Source: Bacteroidota bacterium | GTDB lineage: Bacteria > Bacteroidota > Bacteroidia > Palsa-965 | Direction of reading: 5' to 3' | Length of the DNA stretch: 64,000 nt | NCBI GenBank assembly: GCA_020402865.1 | Contig: JADBYT010000007.1 | Coordinates: forward strand, 62,001-126,000 | Shown: positions 42,903 through 53,700 of the stretch, piece by piece | How the letters are laid out: each line of letters opens with the position of its first letter | How positions within the stretch are numbered: position 1 is the first letter of the stretch | Translations under genes and position numbers: made by a program | The notes under the pieces: generated by a model | Database searches by the model: none | What the model saw: only the letters and a program-made list of their open reading frames with translations | Told to the model about the DNA's origin: nothing

Positions 42903-44669
42903 GTGAAAGCACTCTCCTACCTCAATAAATACTTCTGGAAATACCGCCTCCGGCTGTTTTCCGGCATCCTCTTCATTGGTTTATCAACCTGGTTCAGTCT
43001 TGTACCGGCCAATCTGGTAGGTAAAGGGCTCGATTTTGCGGCATGGGCCATCAATCACCCGCAAATTCCGGCCGAAAGGGTTACCTCACTCCTGCTCCGC
43101 TTTGGCCTCGAAGTAATAGCCTACACACTGGCCTATGGCGTTTTTCTTTTCCTCAACCGTCAGACAATTATTGTCATGTCGAGGCTGATTGAATTTGATC
43201 TGAAAAACGAAATCTTCAATCATTACCAGCATCTCGACCAGACCTTTTACAAGAAAAACAACACCGGCGACCTCATGAACCGCATCAGCGAAGATGTGAG
43301 CCGGATACGCATGTATATTGGCCCTGCGGTAATGTACACAACCAGCACAGCCATTACGCTGGTAATGACTATTATGTTTATGTTCAGCAGCGATGTGCGG
43401 CTTTCTTTGTATGTGCTGGCGCCGCTGCCGGTGCTTACCGTTTCCATTTACTACGTAAGCAACCGGATCAACCGCAAAAGTCTGAAAGTGCAGCAGCAGC
43501 TCTCTCAGCTTTCCACGCTTTCGCAGGAAACCTTTTCGGGCGTGCGGGTTATTAAAGCCTTTGCACGCGAAAAAAACGCCGAAACACAATTTGCATCAGC
43601 GGCAGATGAGTACATGACACGCAACCTCTCGCTGGCCCGCACCGAATCGATGTTTCAGCCGTTTATGCTGCTGCTTATCGGCCTGAGTATTTTGCTTACG
43701 GTACTCATTGGCGGGCGCGAGGTAATTGACGGGAAGCTGAGTGTGGGCACCATTGCCACCTTTATTCTGTTCGTGATCCGCCTCACCTGGCCTATTGCCT
43801 CGCTGGGCTGGGTTACCTCGCTGGTGCAGCGCGCAGCGGCTTCGCAGGAACGTATCAACGAATTTCTGAATACAAAACCGGCTATCGAATCGGCCTCCAG
43901 CGAGCCGTTTGCGCTTTCCGGCGATATCGAATTCCGTCACGTAAAATTTGTGTATCCCGACTCAGGTGTGTGCGCGCTTAACGATGTATCATTTACCATT
44001 AAGGCCGGACAATCAGCCGCGTTTCTGGGCCGCACGGGCTCGGGAAAATCAACGCTGGCGCAGTTAATGGTGCGTTTGTACGACGTAAGTGAAGGCGAGA
44101 TTCTGATTGACGGAAAAAACATAAAATCGGTAAACCTGAACCACCTGCGCGAAAACACAGGCTACGTGCCGCAGGAAGTGTTTCTGTTTTCCGAAACCAT
44201 TGCCGGCAACATCGCTTTCAGCGCACATGATCTGCGCGAAATCGGTTCGCGACAAGGTGAAATTGAACAGGCCGCCCGCGATGCCGCCATTCATGCCAAT
44301 ATCACGGAATTCCCCAAAGGCTACGAAACATTGGTGGGCGAACGCGGTGTAACACTCTCCGGCGGACAACAGCAGCGCATTTCCATTGCCCGCGCCATTC
44401 TTAAACAACCACGCCTTCTCATTTTCGACGATTGCCTCTCGGCTGTGGACACGGAAACCGAAGATGAAATTCTGGGCAACCTGCGCCGCATCATGCACCG
44501 GAAAACTACCATCATCATCAGTCACCGCGTGTCGGCGGTGCGCCATGCCGATCAGATTTTTATTCTCGACGAAGGAAAAATTATTGAACAGGGCACACAC
44601 CAACAGCTGCTTGATGCCGGCGGATACTATGCCGGATTGTACCACAAACAGGTACAGGAACTTCAATAA
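42903..44669 (+). CDS. MsbA-like ABC transporter, fused permease and ATPase
   Basis: 588 residues, a half-transporter that should homodimerise to export lipids, peptides or drugs. Six membrane helices lie within about 1-320. The ATPase domain has Walker A GRTGSGKST near 376-384, the signature LSGGQQQRISIARAIL and Walker B LLIFDDCLSAVD followed by the switch histidine in IIISHRVSAVRH. The start is GTG at 42903 (MKALSYLNKYFWKYR). The substrate cannot be told. Divergent from leucine dehydrogenase. Confidence 0.9.
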   Translation: MKALSYLNKYFWKYRLRLFSGILFIGLSTWFSLVPANLVGKGLDFAAWAINHPQIPAERVTSLLLRFGLEVIAYTLAYGVFLFLNRQTIIVMSRLIEFDLKNEIFNHYQHLDQTFYKKNNTGDLMNRISEDVSRIRMYIGPAVMYTTSTAITLVMTIMFMFSSDVRLSLYVLAPLPVLTVSIYYVSNRINRKSLKVQQQLSQLSTLSQETFSGVRVIKAFAREKNAETQFASAADEYMTRNLSLARTESMFQPFMLLLIGLSILLTVLIGGREVIDGKLSVGTIATFILFVIRLTWPIASLGWVTSLVQRAAASQERINEFLNTKPAIESASSEPFALSGDIEFRHVKFVYPDSGVCALNDVSFTIKAGQSAAFLGRTGSGKSTLAQLMVRLYDVSEGEILIDGKNIKSVNLNHLRENTGYVPQEVFLFSETIAGNIAFSAHDLREIGSRQGEIEQAARDAAIHANITEFPKGYETLVGERGVTLSGGQQQRISIARAILKQPRLLIFDDCLSAVDTETEDEILGNLRRIMHRKTTIIISHRVSAVRHADQIFILDEGKIIEQGTHQQLLDAGGYYAGLYHKQVQELQ

Positions 44670-44854
44670 CGTTCAGTGAAACTATCTACTTAATACTATT
44701 CATTCCGGCTTACTCCACCGTATGAATTTTATACTCCGCAAAGGTGCTGCTTGTACCTGAAAATTGTTTTGTTTAACAACTTCCGGGAATTGATAAACAC
44801 TTTTTGTATTTATCTAATAGCATGGTATTTATGACGGGAAACAGAATTTTGAGC

Positions 44855-44883
44855 TTGAAGTTGACCGATTTTTTATAGATTTG
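44855..44883 (+). promoter_or_regulatory. Promoter of the DUF3276 gene
   Basis: TTG at 44855-44857, an 18-nt spacer and TAGATTTG at 44876-44883, a full consensus match, about 30 nt before the predicted start of translation. Confidence 0.65.
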
Positions 44884-44917
44884 TTAACCAAGCTATCCAC
44901 GTCAAACGATTGAATGT

Positions 44918-45334
44918 ATGATGAACGACGATCGCCACAATAGTTACAACGACTCGGGCGAAATTTATTCCAAAGCAGTTAAAGCCGGCAAACGCACGTA
45001 TTTTTTCGACGTGAAATCAACCCGGGGCAACGACTACTACCTCACCATTACCGAGAGCAAGAAGCGGTTTGATGATTCGGGAAATTTCAGTTACGAAAAA
45101 CACAAACTGTTTCTTTACAAAGAAGATTTCGACAAGTTTGTAGAAGGACTTGAAGACATTATCAACTACATCCGCTCACGCAGCGATTATCAGCCGCCGC
45201 AGCAATACAACACTCATTTTCAGGGCAACGAAAACCATTACAGCAATGGTAACGGTTATTCGAACGATGCTTCAATGGCAGGCAGTAACCTGAATTTCGA
45301 AGACCTGAACAACAACCACAATCATCAGGGATAG
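44918..45334 (+). CDS. DUF3276 (PUR-alpha-like) nucleic acid-binding protein
   Basis: 138 residues. The PUR repeat spans about 12-90: GEIYSKAVKAGKRTYFFDVKS, NDYYLTITESKKRF and HKLFLYKEDFDKFVEGLEDIINYI. The C-terminal 45 residues are Asn/Gln/Tyr-rich and disordered. PUR proteins bind single-stranded DNA and RNA, and the family is near-universal in Bacteroidota. Two ATGs in a row; the first was taken. Confidence 0.88.
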   Translation: MMNDDRHNSYNDSGEIYSKAVKAGKRTYFFDVKSTRGNDYYLTITESKKRFDDSGNFSYEKHKLFLYKEDFDKFVEGLEDIINYIRSRSDYQPPQQYNTHFQGNENHYSNGNGYSNDASMAGSNLNFEDLNNNHNHQG

Positions 45335-45351
45335 TTACCCGTTAACCATTT

Positions 45352-45395
45352 ACATGAACGCCCGGTTTCTTTGAAGCCGGGCGTTCATGTTTTGT
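45352..45395. terminator. Bidirectional terminator between DUF3276 and HMG-CoA lyase genes
   Basis: A 14-bp perfect stem (45352-45365 with 45377-45390) extended by four inner pairs, ending in a TTTT run on the plus strand. It lies between convergent genes and can serve both. Confidence 0.8.
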
Positions 45396-45415
45396 GGAAC
45401 GAAGTAATGGTTGCT

Positions 45416-46279
45416 TCAAGCCGGAAAAACTTCCACTGCTTTACGCATGGCTTCGGCAAATTTAGCCTGATCGATACCGGTGCTGGTTTGAATTTCGTGC
45501 AGGAAGCTGAGCACATTTTCGGAAGCCATGTTGCCGGTAAGTTCGTCGGCGGCCATGGGGCAGCCTCCGAAACCTTTTACGGCATGATCGAAACGGCGGC
45601 AGCCTGCGTTCCATGCGGCTTCCATTTTCTCGCGCCACGATGAAGGTGTGGTGTGCAAATGCGCACCGATGCGCACCTGCTCAAACTCAGGAATGAGTTG
45701 CGAAAACAGGTAAGTAATGTTTTCGGGATTAGACACACCGGTGGTATCGGCCAGTGCAATAGTGCGTATGCCCAACGCGGCAAGACGCTGTGTCCAGTGT
45801 ATGGCAATATCCGCATTCCACGCATCGCCGTAAGGATTGCCGAAAGCCATGGAAATATACACCACCAGCTCCTTGCGGCTGTTTACGCAAAGCGATTGTA
45901 TTTCCTCCACGCGGCTCAGCGACTGGGCAATGGTTGCATTTGTATTGCGCAGCTGGAATGTTTCGGAAATGGAAAACGGATAACCGAGAAAACTGATTTC
46001 ATCAAATGCACAGGCTTCTTCGGCGCCGCGCTGGTTGGCCACAATGGCAAGCAGTTTCGACGAGGTGTTGTCCAGCTCAAGTTTGCGCAGCACATCGGCC
46101 GTGTCACTGAGTTGCGGAATGGCTTTTGGCGACACAAAACTGCCAAAGTCGATGGTATCAAAACCACAGCGCAGCAACAGGTTGATGTAATCGGCTTTAA
46201 GCTGCGTGGGAATAAAATCGTGAAGGCCCTGCATGGCATCGCGGGGACATTCCACCAGCTGAAGTGTGTCGTTACTCAT
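45416..46279 (-). CDS. Hydroxymethylglutaryl-CoA lyase
   Basis: Cleaves HMG-CoA to acetyl-CoA and acetoacetate, the last step of leucine degradation. 287 residues of the DRE-TIM fold. [69 protein letters not shown] and [20 protein letters not shown] correspond to the conserved catalytic and metal-binding loops. The ATG overlaps the pyrD stop by 4 nt, so the two are translationally coupled. Confidence 0.9.
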   Translation of the reverse strand: MSNDTLQLVECPRDAMQGLHDFIPTQLKADYINLLLRCGFDTIDFGSFVSPKAIPQLSDTADVLRKLELDNTSSKLLAIVANQRGAEEACAFDEISFLGYPFSISETFQLRNTNATIAQSLSRVEEIQSLCVNSRKELVVYISMAFGNPYGDAWNADIAIHWTQRLAALGIRTIALADTTGVSNPENITYLFSQLIPEFEQVRIGAHLHTTPSSWREKMEAAWNAGCRRFDHAVKGFGGCPMAADELTGNMASENVLSFLHEIQTSTGIDQAKFAEAMRKAVEVFPA

Positions 46280-47319
46280 TTGCGGTTGCGTTGTGCGGCA
46301 ATGGCGCGGTTAATGTTTCGGGCAATGGCGGGGCCTTCGTAAATAAAGCCGGTGTACACCTGCACCAGACTGGCGCCGGCTTCAAGTTTTTCGAGTGCAT
46401 CCTGCGCGGTGTGAATGCCGCCTACTCCGATAATGGGAAATGCCCGGCCTGATTGCTCGCTCAGGTAGCGGATTACTTCGGTGGCGCGGCTGGTAAGCGG
46501 TTTGCCGCTGAGTCCGCCTGCGCCGATTTCCTGAATGCGGCTTTCGGGCGTATGCAGCGCGGCGCGGCTTATGGTGGTGTTGGTGGCAATTACGCCGTCA
46601 ATCGCTGTATCACGCACAATGCTGATGATATCATCAAGCTGGCCGTTGGTGAGGTCGGGCGCTATTTTAAGCAGGATGGGCTTGGGTGTTGACTGTGCGG
46701 CGTTTATATTTTTTAAGCGACGAAGCAGCGCCGTAAGCGGTTCCTTCTCCTGCAAATCGCGCAGGTTGGGCGTATTGGGCGAACTTACGTTCACCACAAA
46801 ATAATCAACCACCGGATAAAGCGTGTGGTAGCATTTCTCGTAATCATCAGCCGCATGTTCATTGGGTGTCACTTTGTTTTTACCAATGTTGCCGCCAATG
46901 ATGATGTTTGTTTTGCGGCGTTTGAGGCGTTCGGCGGCGGCGGCAGCGCCTCCGTTGTTAAAACCCATGCGGTTTATCAGTCCGCCGTCGGCCGGAAGAC
47001 GAAACATACGGGGTTTGGGATTGCCGTCCTGTGCAAGCGGCGTAAGCGTGCCCACTTCCACAAACCCGAACCCGTAGGCGCCCAGCTCATCAAACAGTTT
47101 TGCATCTTTATCGAAACCGGCTGCCAGCCCCACCGGGTTAGGAAACGTGATGCCGAATACGGTTGTGGCTAATTTCGGGTCGTTTACCACATACAGTTTA
47201 CGTGTAAGTGCAGCTACACCCGGAATGCGTTGTATAAAGCGGATAGCGGCAAATACAAAGTGGTGGGCTTTCTCAGGATCAAAGAGAAAGAAAAAAGGCT
47301 TGAGCAGCGATTTGTACAT
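46276..47319 (-). CDS. pyrD: Dihydroorotate dehydrogenase (quinone), class 2
   Basis: Oxidises dihydroorotate to orotate in pyrimidine synthesis, linked to membrane quinones. 347 residues. The N-terminal hydrophobic segment [21 protein letters not shown] is the class 2 membrane-associating region. [35 protein letters not shown], the catalytic-serine loop [14 protein letters not shown] and [10 protein letters not shown] are present. The ATG at 47319 gives the expected start. The -7 box lies 7 nt upstream. Confidence 0.95.
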   Translation of the reverse strand: MYKSLLKPFFFLFDPEKAHHFVFAAIRFIQRIPGVAALTRKLYVVNDPKLATTVFGITFPNPVGLAAGFDKDAKLFDELGAYGFGFVEVGTLTPLAQDGNPKPRMFRLPADGGLINRMGFNNGGAAAAAERLKRRKTNIIIGGNIGKNKVTPNEHAADDYEKCYHTLYPVVDYFVVNVSSPNTPNLRDLQEKEPLTALLRRLKNINAAQSTPKPILLKIAPDLTNGQLDDIISIVRDTAIDGVIATNTTISRAALHTPESRIQEIGAGGLSGKPLTSRATEVIRYLSEQSGRAFPIIGVGGIHTAQDALEKLEAGASLVQVYTGFIYEGPAIARNINRAIAAQRNRK

Positions 47320-47326
47320 ACGGCTG

Positions 47327-47334
47327 CAAAGGTA
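47327..47334 (-). promoter_or_regulatory. -7 box TACCTTTG of pyrD
   Basis: Matches TAnnTTTG, 7 nt before the ATG. A TTG lies 24 nt upstream, one more than the usual range. Confidence 0.5.
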
Positions 47335-47346
47335 CCAAAAGACATG

Positions 47347-47376
47347 CAACAGGCCGCCCAAACGGACGGCCTGTTG
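47347..47376 (-). terminator. Probable terminator after the SprB-repeat gene
   Basis: Perfect 10-bp stem CAACAGGCCG/CGGCCTGTTG with a 10-nt loop. The U-tract is weak (GTCTTTT), so confidence is moderate. Confidence 0.5.
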
Positions 47377-47399
47377 AAAATATCGGACAATAACTTCTT

Positions 47400-50066
47400 C
47401 TATCGTTTAATTACTACACGGGCGGTTGATACTGTTCTGCCGTTATCAAGCTGTACCATATACACACCGGGAGCCAGCACACGCAAATCGAGCGGTGTGA
47501 TTACATTGCCGGTGGTGTTCAGCTGATCGGTGTACACCTCCTGCCCCATTACGTTGTACACGCGGATACGTGAAACGCCGGCAGCTTCAAAACTTAGCGT
47601 AAACAAACCGTCGGCCGGGTTGGGCGAAATGTGCAGCGATGCAGCCTGCTGCATGTCATTAACACCAGTAACCGAAGGCGCAGCCACGTTGGAGCGGATA
47701 CTGAGGCTGGTTTGCGTGGTGGGCGAGTTTGATGCCAAACGAACAATTACACACGAAGGTGTATTCGGAATTACTTCTACCACATATACCCAGCTGCCTG
47801 CAGCCGTATCGGTAAACGAGGTAGCCGAAGCGCCCACTGAAGTAAGATAGGTGAGATTGTTTACCGATGTGCCGCGTAAAATATACTGCGTAAACAAAGG
47901 CGCTCCCTGGTAGGCAGTCCAGTTCAGCTGATTGCCCTGCGGCAAAACCGGCGTTACCGAAAGCGACACACCCACGTGTGCGCCCGACGAAGGTGCAGAA
48001 CTTCCGCAGGCATCCACACGCACCACCTGATAACGCTCGGGCGAAACACTCGCATCCGATCCGGCATCAATATAGGTTGAAATTATACTGGACGATTGTG
48101 AGGCCAGCAGTGTAAAGTTGCCGCTGTTAAATGGCACCTCTTTATAAATCTCATACGTATTGCCGGGATTATTGAAAAAATTGTCCCAGCCAATTACATA
48201 TTCATTGGTAGTTGGAATTACACTTACTCCGCAAATGGTAGTGGCTGGCGGCGGTGCAGTGCTTACCGTTACAATGGTAGTGTCGTAAATGGTATCGCAG
48301 CCGTTCATGGCCATTACTACAACCGTATCCACACCCGGTCCGGAGGGCACGTAGTTGAAGATGGAACTCGTATCGCCGCTTTGCGGCCAGAGATAGGATG
48401 TATTCCAGTCGTTGGTAAACACACTGAACTGATGTACTGAATAACACGACACGGTAAGGGTTGACGGCAGCGGATTGGTCCAGTTCAAAGGCCCTAAATA
48501 CAGTACAGTAGCCGTATCCGTATATGTACAGCCAGACTGATCGGTAACCGTTAAGGTGTAGGTGCCCGGCCCAAGCTGGCTGATGGATGAAGTAGTGGCT
48601 CCGGTGCTCCAGAGATAGGTGTAAGGCGCATTTCCACCATAAGCATACGCAGTAATGCTTCCGTTGGAAGGACAATACGCATGAGTTGGATATAACGCCG
48701 CACCAACCGACTGATTGACAAGCACAGTAACGGGTGCAGTAGTGTAGTTGCAACCGTTGGCATCAGTAACCGTTAGTGCATACGTACCGCTTGCACTAAC
48801 GGTAAGCGTGGGGGATGTTTGATTGCCCGGCGACCAGAGATAGGTAAACGGCCCGGTTCCACCTGTAATTGAAGGTGTAATCAGATAAGAACCGCACGAA
48901 GCAGGCGCAGCACTTATTGAGGCTGTAATACCGTTGTAAGGCACCGTAAACACACCGCCGCCGCAACCGCTGCTGCCGCTTATCTGCAAGTAATAACTAC
49001 CGGGCGCAAGGTTGCTGATGGAACTTGTATTGGCTGTTGTTGAACTCCACAAATACGTATAAGGCCCTGTGCCACCGGTTACGTTGCTGATGGTAATAGC
49101 ACCATTATTGTTGCAGGTAGCCGGCGTAACCGTTGACGTAAAGTTAATCGGGTTGTTTACGGCTACGCAGCTCTGGCAAGAAGTCTGGTAATACAAACCG
49201 GCCACAGCAAACGTGTAGCAGTCGCCGGCCGAGTTCATTGAATAGGTAAACGAATTTTGTGCAGCCGAAATTTGTACCGTGGTGTCTTCTATGTAGTTCC
49301 ACCAGTTGAACTGAAACGGCACCGCATTGAGTCCGAAGTTAATGATGTCATTAAACTGCAGATCACCCACCATAATAAACGCATCAGCGTAGGTAGAGGT
49401 GGCGCAGGCCGAAAAGCCGGTCATGGTGTGTGTAAGCAGTCCGCCTGCCACCGTGGCTGCCCCATCGTCTATGTGCAGTGTGCCGGTGTAGGAAACCGAT
49501 GGATCTTTGTAAATAATAAGCAGCGTGGCCCCTTCGGCATCCGCATTGGGCGGTGTAATTACTGCCGAAACCGGTATGCCGCTTAGCTGATAGGTGCCGT
49601 TGCTGGAAATAATACCGGTTACGTTGGCCCGGTACACCTGCGTGTTCATCATGCCCCAGCATACGTCGATAGACGTGCCCACAAGCTGACTTTGCACGGT
49701 GATTGAATTTCCCTGCGGATTAGTAAGCGTAATTAGCGGTGCGGGCGGATTGGGCCCAAGCAGTTCGAACCAGAGATAGGCTGAATCCACCACCGCACAT
49801 CCCGGCAGGCCGGTTATGGTAAGCGGAGCCGGCTGCGGAAGACCAATGGGTGTAAAACGCTGCCCCAGCCGCACGGTTGCCTGCGTGTAGTTAAGCCCGC
49901 AGGCCGTGTTTGAATATACACGGTTAAGTGTATCATTGCCGTTAAGCACCTGCTGCTGCGACATAAGGCGCTGCACGGGAGTGAGTGATTGCGGTGTGCC
50001 ATCAGGCTGTTGGGCACCAAGCACAAGCGGAAAGACAAAAGCAGGTAACAGGTAGCGTAATTTCAT
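47400..50066 (-). CDS. Large secreted SprB-repeat protein with T9SS type A sorting domain
   Basis: 888 residues. Signal peptide [19 protein letters not shown]. Residues about 60-280 form a beta domain with DUF3344-like motifs. Residues about 290-560 hold SprB-type repeats (such as [20 protein letters not shown] and [20 protein letters not shown]). Fibronectin-like beta domains follow. The C-terminal ~75 residues ([19 protein letters not shown] to ARVVIKR) are the T9SS sorting domain. It is likely a surface adhesin. It is downstream of nothing on the same strand and stands alone. Confidence 0.88.
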   Translation of the reverse strand: MKLRYLLPAFVFPLVLGAQQPDGTPQSLTPVQRLMSQQQVLNGNDTLNRVYSNTACGLNYTQATVRLGQRFTPIGLPQPAPLTITGLPGCAVVDSAYLWFELLGPNPPAPLITLTNPQGNSITVQSQLVGTSIDVCWGMMNTQVYRANVTGIISSNGTYQLSGIPVSAVITPPNADAEGATLLIIYKDPSVSYTGTLHIDDGAATVAGGLLTHTMTGFSACATSTYADAFIMVGDLQFNDIINFGLNAVPFQFNWWNYIEDTTVQISAAQNSFTYSMNSAGDCYTFAVAGLYYQTSCQSCVAVNNPINFTSTVTPATCNNNGAITISNVTGGTGPYTYLWSSTTANTSSISNLAPGSYYLQISGSSGCGGGVFTVPYNGITASISAAPASCGSYLITPSITGGTGPFTYLWSPGNQTSPTLTVSASGTYALTVTDANGCNYTTAPVTVLVNQSVGAALYPTHAYCPSNGSITAYAYGGNAPYTYLWSTGATTSSISQLGPGTYTLTVTDQSGCTYTDTATVLYLGPLNWTNPLPSTLTVSCYSVHQFSVFTNDWNTSYLWPQSGDTSSIFNYVPSGPGVDTVVVMAMNGCDTIYDTTIVTVSTAPPPATTICGVSVIPTTNEYVIGWDNFFNNPGNTYEIYKEVPFNSGNFTLLASQSSSIISTYIDAGSDASVSPERYQVVRVDACGSSAPSSGAHVGVSLSVTPVLPQGNQLNWTAYQGAPLFTQYILRGTSVNNLTYLTSVGASATSFTDTAAGSWVYVVEVIPNTPSCVIVRLASNSPTTQTSLSIRSNVAAPSVTGVNDMQQAASLHISPNPADGLFTLSFEAAGVSRIRVYNVMGQEVYTDQLNTTGNVITPLDLRVLAPGVYMVQLDNGRTVSTARVVIKR

Positions 50067-50260
50067 TTCGATTTGGGATTTGGAGAAATTCTATGTGCAA
50101 GTTAAGTAAAGTAAACCCTGTAGCAAACTGATTATCAATATTTTTTACTAACCAATAGCATATCTTTAGAAAAGCCGGTCAAGTATTAATTAATACTAAA
50201 TCATAACCCTGCCTGTTTCCTGAAATTCAAAACTAACTTAGATTGCATTCGGCAAACACT

Positions 50261-51577
50261 ATGAAAAAGAAAAGTATTCCTGCAGATCTGTTGCAGCTGA
50301 TACGCTCTATGTCAAAAGCCGAGAAACGCGCATTCCGGCTCGACAGTTCGAGATATAAATCAGCCGACGGCACACCGAAGAGTTATCTTCAGGTGTATGA
50401 ACAACTTCTTCAGCTCGAAGAAGGCGCACCGATACCGGAAATCAATGCAACTGATCAGGAATACCTGTTTCAGCTGCTTACCGAATCGCTGGTGCAGCAG
50501 CAGCACCGTAATTCGCCCGAAAGCGGGCTGCGCGAACAACTTTCAGCAGCCCACCTGCTCTATCAGCGTGGACTTGAAAAACGCGCCAACCGCCTGCTCG
50601 AAAAGCTGACTGAGCAGGCTTCCGAAGCCGGGCTTTTCGAATTTGCGCTTGAAGTAACTTCGCTGGCTTTGCGTTTGGTAAACGGCATGGGCCAGCTGCA
50701 TCAGGCCGAGAAAATAATTGCCCGCCGCAGCGAACTTATGAAAGGCCTCACGCGCATGCACGAAACGGATATGCTGCTGCTGCGGCTCAGTTCAACTGCG
50801 GCCGACAAATCAGCCATTATCGACGAAATTCTGAACAGTGCGCTGCTGAAACAGGAGCCGCTGAGTGTGCCCGAAGATATTTTGCGCATGCACCTGCTGG
50901 CGCACATTGGCGCCGAACGCAAGAACCTGAGCGAAATGATGCAGTACCACGAACGCGCCCTGCAGCTGCTCGAAAAACACCAGGCTGTACTGGCCGTGCG
51001 TCAGGAACAATACATTACAATGGTGTTCAACAGCGGTATCCTCGCCTACCGTTCACGCACGGTGAAGGAAGTGGGACATGCCGTGCAGCGCCTGCGCCAG
51101 TTCAGCGAAAACGCCCCCGTACACCTGCGCAGCCGTATTTCACGCGCGCTGATCGAACTCGAACTCCGCGCACGGCTTATTGAAGCCGACAATGCCGACG
51201 CCACCGACCTCATTTCCCGCGCACAGCAAATACTCAGCGATACCGAAGGCAACACCGACACCGGCCGCGATGGTTTCATTCGCTACTTTGCCGGACTCCT
51301 GGCCTGGAAAACAGGCCGTTTCCGCGAAGGTGTGCGCATGCTCCAGCCCGTGTGCGACAGCAACACGCTCAACACCCTCTGGCCGCGCCTTTACGCCTAC
51401 GCCAGCCTGCTCCGCATGGCCTGCCACTGGCAAGCCGGCAACAACGAAACCGCCGACACACTCCTGCTCGGCTTTAAACGCAACAAAAGCTTCGAAGCCG
51501 CGCGAAACATGCCCGAAGTAGCGCAGCTCATGAAAAACATAAAAGTTTATCCGGGCGGAAGCGAGTGGCTCCTCTAA
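50261..51577 (+). CDS. Helical-repeat (TPR-like) protein, function unknown
   Basis: 438 residues, no signal peptide or membrane segment, so cytosolic. The N-terminal ~100 residues (LLQLIRSMSKAEKRAFRLDSSR, SYLQVYEQLLQLEEG) recall helix bundles found at the start of Bacteroidota TPR proteins. The rest is nearly all helical with repeats of the form LEKHQAVLAVRQEQYITMVF. The ATG at 50261 is preferred over an earlier one. Family recognised only loosely. Confidence 0.65.
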   Translation: MKKKSIPADLLQLIRSMSKAEKRAFRLDSSRYKSADGTPKSYLQVYEQLLQLEEGAPIPEINATDQEYLFQLLTESLVQQQHRNSPESGLREQLSAAHLLYQRGLEKRANRLLEKLTEQASEAGLFEFALEVTSLALRLVNGMGQLHQAEKIIARRSELMKGLTRMHETDMLLLRLSSTAADKSAIIDEILNSALLKQEPLSVPEDILRMHLLAHIGAERKNLSEMMQYHERALQLLEKHQAVLAVRQEQYITMVFNSGILAYRSRTVKEVGHAVQRLRQFSENAPVHLRSRISRALIELELRARLIEADNADATDLISRAQQILSDTEGNTDTGRDGFIRYFAGLLAWKTGRFREGVRMLQPVCDSNTLNTLWPRLYAYASLLRMACHWQAGNNETADTLLLGFKRNKSFEAARNMPEVAQLMKNIKVYPGGSEWLL

Positions 51578-51578
51578 A

Positions 51579-51636
51579 CGACTATCGGCTGATCTTCCCC
51601 GGGATCAGCCAATAGTCGGGAGCATAATTTTTTTTA
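51579..51636 (+). terminator. Intrinsic terminator
   Basis: A 15-bp stem with one mismatch (51579-51594 with 51603-51618), an 8-nt loop and a run of eight T at about 51628-51635. Confidence 0.8.
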
Positions 51637-51757
51637 GTACCCCTCTGATTGAAAAGGGTAATTTGACTGGCAAACACATCTTACCCGAAAACAGAAACCG
51701 GCTCAGAAGCAATTCTGAACCGGTTTTCTGCATCAATGCGTGTATGTAATCGGGCAA

Positions 51758-52843
51758 TTACTTTTTGCCTTTCATCTGTTCTTCCAGGCGCTGCTGTTCC
51801 CATTTGCGCTGCTGCAGAATCTGCACGTAGCGCGGTGCGCGGCGGTCGCCCATTTGGGCCGAGCGGTTGGCCCACTGCAGCGCCAGATCCAGATCGCCTG
51901 ATTGTTCGGCTACCAGGGCAAGATTGTAGGAAGCGCGGCGGGCTACTTTCGGATTCGGGTTTGAAGCCAGTTTGTTCCACACATCCGCAGCACCCTGCCA
52001 GTTCTGGAAACGGGCCAAACGGCCGGCGGTGCGCATTTCGGGCGTTTTGGGCGCTTTGCGGTAAAACTCGCGGGCTACCCAAATAAATTGGGGCGCAATG
52101 CGGTGGCCGTACTGGTTGCCCGCCGCAATACCCGCGCGGCGCGACATTTCATAACGGGCAGGCAAACGGCCCTGTGCTTCCTGCACAGTCTGGCCCTGAC
52201 CTTCAAAAAACTGATCGCTGTTTTGGGTAAACTGGTCGGAAATGGTTTTGTTTTTCAGGTCGTAAATGCGCCAGGTGGTTACCACACTCACACGGCCACG
52301 GGCACGGTGCTGGTTTACGGTAATGGTAGAACCGTCTGACTGGCGCTGCTGCGTGGGCACCAGATCCATTGCCACATCGGTGTTGGAGTCGAATGCTTCA
52401 AGCACCACCAGCGCGGTAGTGGTATCGTTGCCAATTATGCGGCTCACCGTTTTCCAGTCGAGCGGCGGCATTACCTGGCGGCGGCCGGTGCCTTTAAGCG
52501 CGGTATCAAGCGCGGCAATGGTTACGGTGTAGCGCGGTGTCATGGTCAGCGTCTGGCGCAGGCCTTCGAGGCAGTCTTCCGAAGCCCATTTGTCCTGCAA
52601 GGGATTTTCGCCCGTAAGCAGGCCTTCCAGAATGTTCAGCGCCTGCTGGCCATTGCCCTTGCCGGGGCGGGTACGGTCGGCCAGTACAAATTTCTGGAAA
52701 TGCGCCGGCAGCATAATATCGGCCGGTTTAAGCACCTGCAGCTGGGTTTGCGACACCCTGCAGGACGAAATGGCTGCCGGAACAGTAAAGAGGGACGCAA
52801 CAAACACAGCGGGCAGCCACAAACGGAGTAAATACTTTTTCAT
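51758..52843 (-). CDS. DUF6340-like lipoprotein
   Basis: 361 residues. Lipobox AISSC after the signal peptide KKYLLRLWLPAVFVASLF. The pattern VLKPADIMLPAHFQKFVLADRTRP, VVTTWRIYDLKNKTISDQF and the C-terminal helical repeats KVARRASYNLALVAEQSGDLDLALQWANRSAQ (a TPR-like pair) match an uncharacterised Bacteroidota family. The ATG at 52843 was chosen because only it precedes a signal peptide. Confidence 0.72.
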   Translation of the reverse strand: MKKYLLRLWLPAVFVASLFTVPAAISSCRVSQTQLQVLKPADIMLPAHFQKFVLADRTRPGKGNGQQALNILEGLLTGENPLQDKWASEDCLEGLRQTLTMTPRYTVTIAALDTALKGTGRRQVMPPLDWKTVSRIIGNDTTTALVVLEAFDSNTDVAMDLVPTQQRQSDGSTITVNQHRARGRVSVVTTWRIYDLKNKTISDQFTQNSDQFFEGQGQTVQEAQGRLPARYEMSRRAGIAAGNQYGHRIAPQFIWVAREFYRKAPKTPEMRTAGRLARFQNWQGAADVWNKLASNPNPKVARRASYNLALVAEQSGDLDLALQWANRSAQMGDRRAPRYVQILQQRKWEQQRLEEQMKGKK

Positions 52844-52971
52844 AGGAGTTGTAATTGTGATGTGTGTGGAAGTTTTCAAGTTTCGTGCCAGAATGCTTCC
52901 GGGGTTGAAATTAGGGGGATTGGGGGGGATTTGCAAATTTTTGGGGGAATTGCGGCTGGGTTTGCGGCACC

Positions 52972-53700
52972 TCAACTAATATCATTTAATGATTTAATCA
53001 TATTTTCAATGGTTTCAGTTGTTTGCTCAATTCCAAAATTACAAATTGAGTGAATACATGATAGACTAACGGTTAAATCAAATGGGAATTGAGTTGGGTT
53101 AAGATCGGGGCTTCTTGTAACATTAATATTTAATTGTTTCATTTTTTCAATTTGACCACTTTTTTCAAGAATATCCCACTCCACTTGCCCAGCGATGTAT
53201 GTATCAGCATTAAGTAATTTGGTAATTTCACTTCGATGTTCAATTGAATGTGTACTTGTTAAACTACTTTGATAAATTATTTTAACATTAAAATAATTCA
53301 ATGTTTCAAGTATAAGAATAAGTGATTTCATATTTATATCCAAAATAGTACCATCGCTGTTAAGTAAAATTGATCGAAGACTATCCAAAAACCCAAATGC
53401 TAATTTATTATGATTGGGATAAATCTGAGAAATTGTTTTAATATGTTTGTCAATCCATGTTTTGTTAGTAGGATCAACTCGTGCATTTTTAAATACAGTC
53501 ACTCCTTTTCTATTTACTGGCAAAGACAACCATAATTGTTCTCCAGTGTAATTAACTATTCTATTTCGATAAACAAATGAATCTTTATTTCTATGTGGCA
53601 ATGGAGCTAAATCTAAAATTACAGTAGTATCAACTTCAAGTATTCTTGAAATGTGACGGAGGTTGGGGAGATATCTACTTGTTACACACGTAATTTTCAT
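52972..53700 (-). CDS. WbqC-like family protein
   Basis: 242 residues. WbqC-type motifs: CVTSRYLPNLRHISRILEVD near the N-terminus, then VYRNRIVNYTGEQLWLSLPVN and KTWIDKHIKTISQIYPNHNK. The C-terminal part lists an unusual D-rich NVTRSPDLNPTQFPFD. The family is linked to O-antigen or sugar-metabolism operons, but its chemistry is unsettled. The start codon overlaps the methyltransferase stop by one base (TAATG). AT-rich. It is the last gene of the four-gene operon. Confidence 0.78.
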   Translation of the reverse strand: MKITCVTSRYLPNLRHISRILEVDTTVILDLAPLPHRNKDSFVYRNRIVNYTGEQLWLSLPVNRKGVTVFKNARVDPTNKTWIDKHIKTISQIYPNHNKLAFGFLDSLRSILLNSDGTILDINMKSLILILETLNYFNVKIIYQSSLTSTHSIEHRSEITKLLNADTYIAGQVEWDILEKSGQIEKMKQLNINVTRSPDLNPTQFPFDLTVSLSCIHSICNFGIEQTTETIENMIKSLNDIS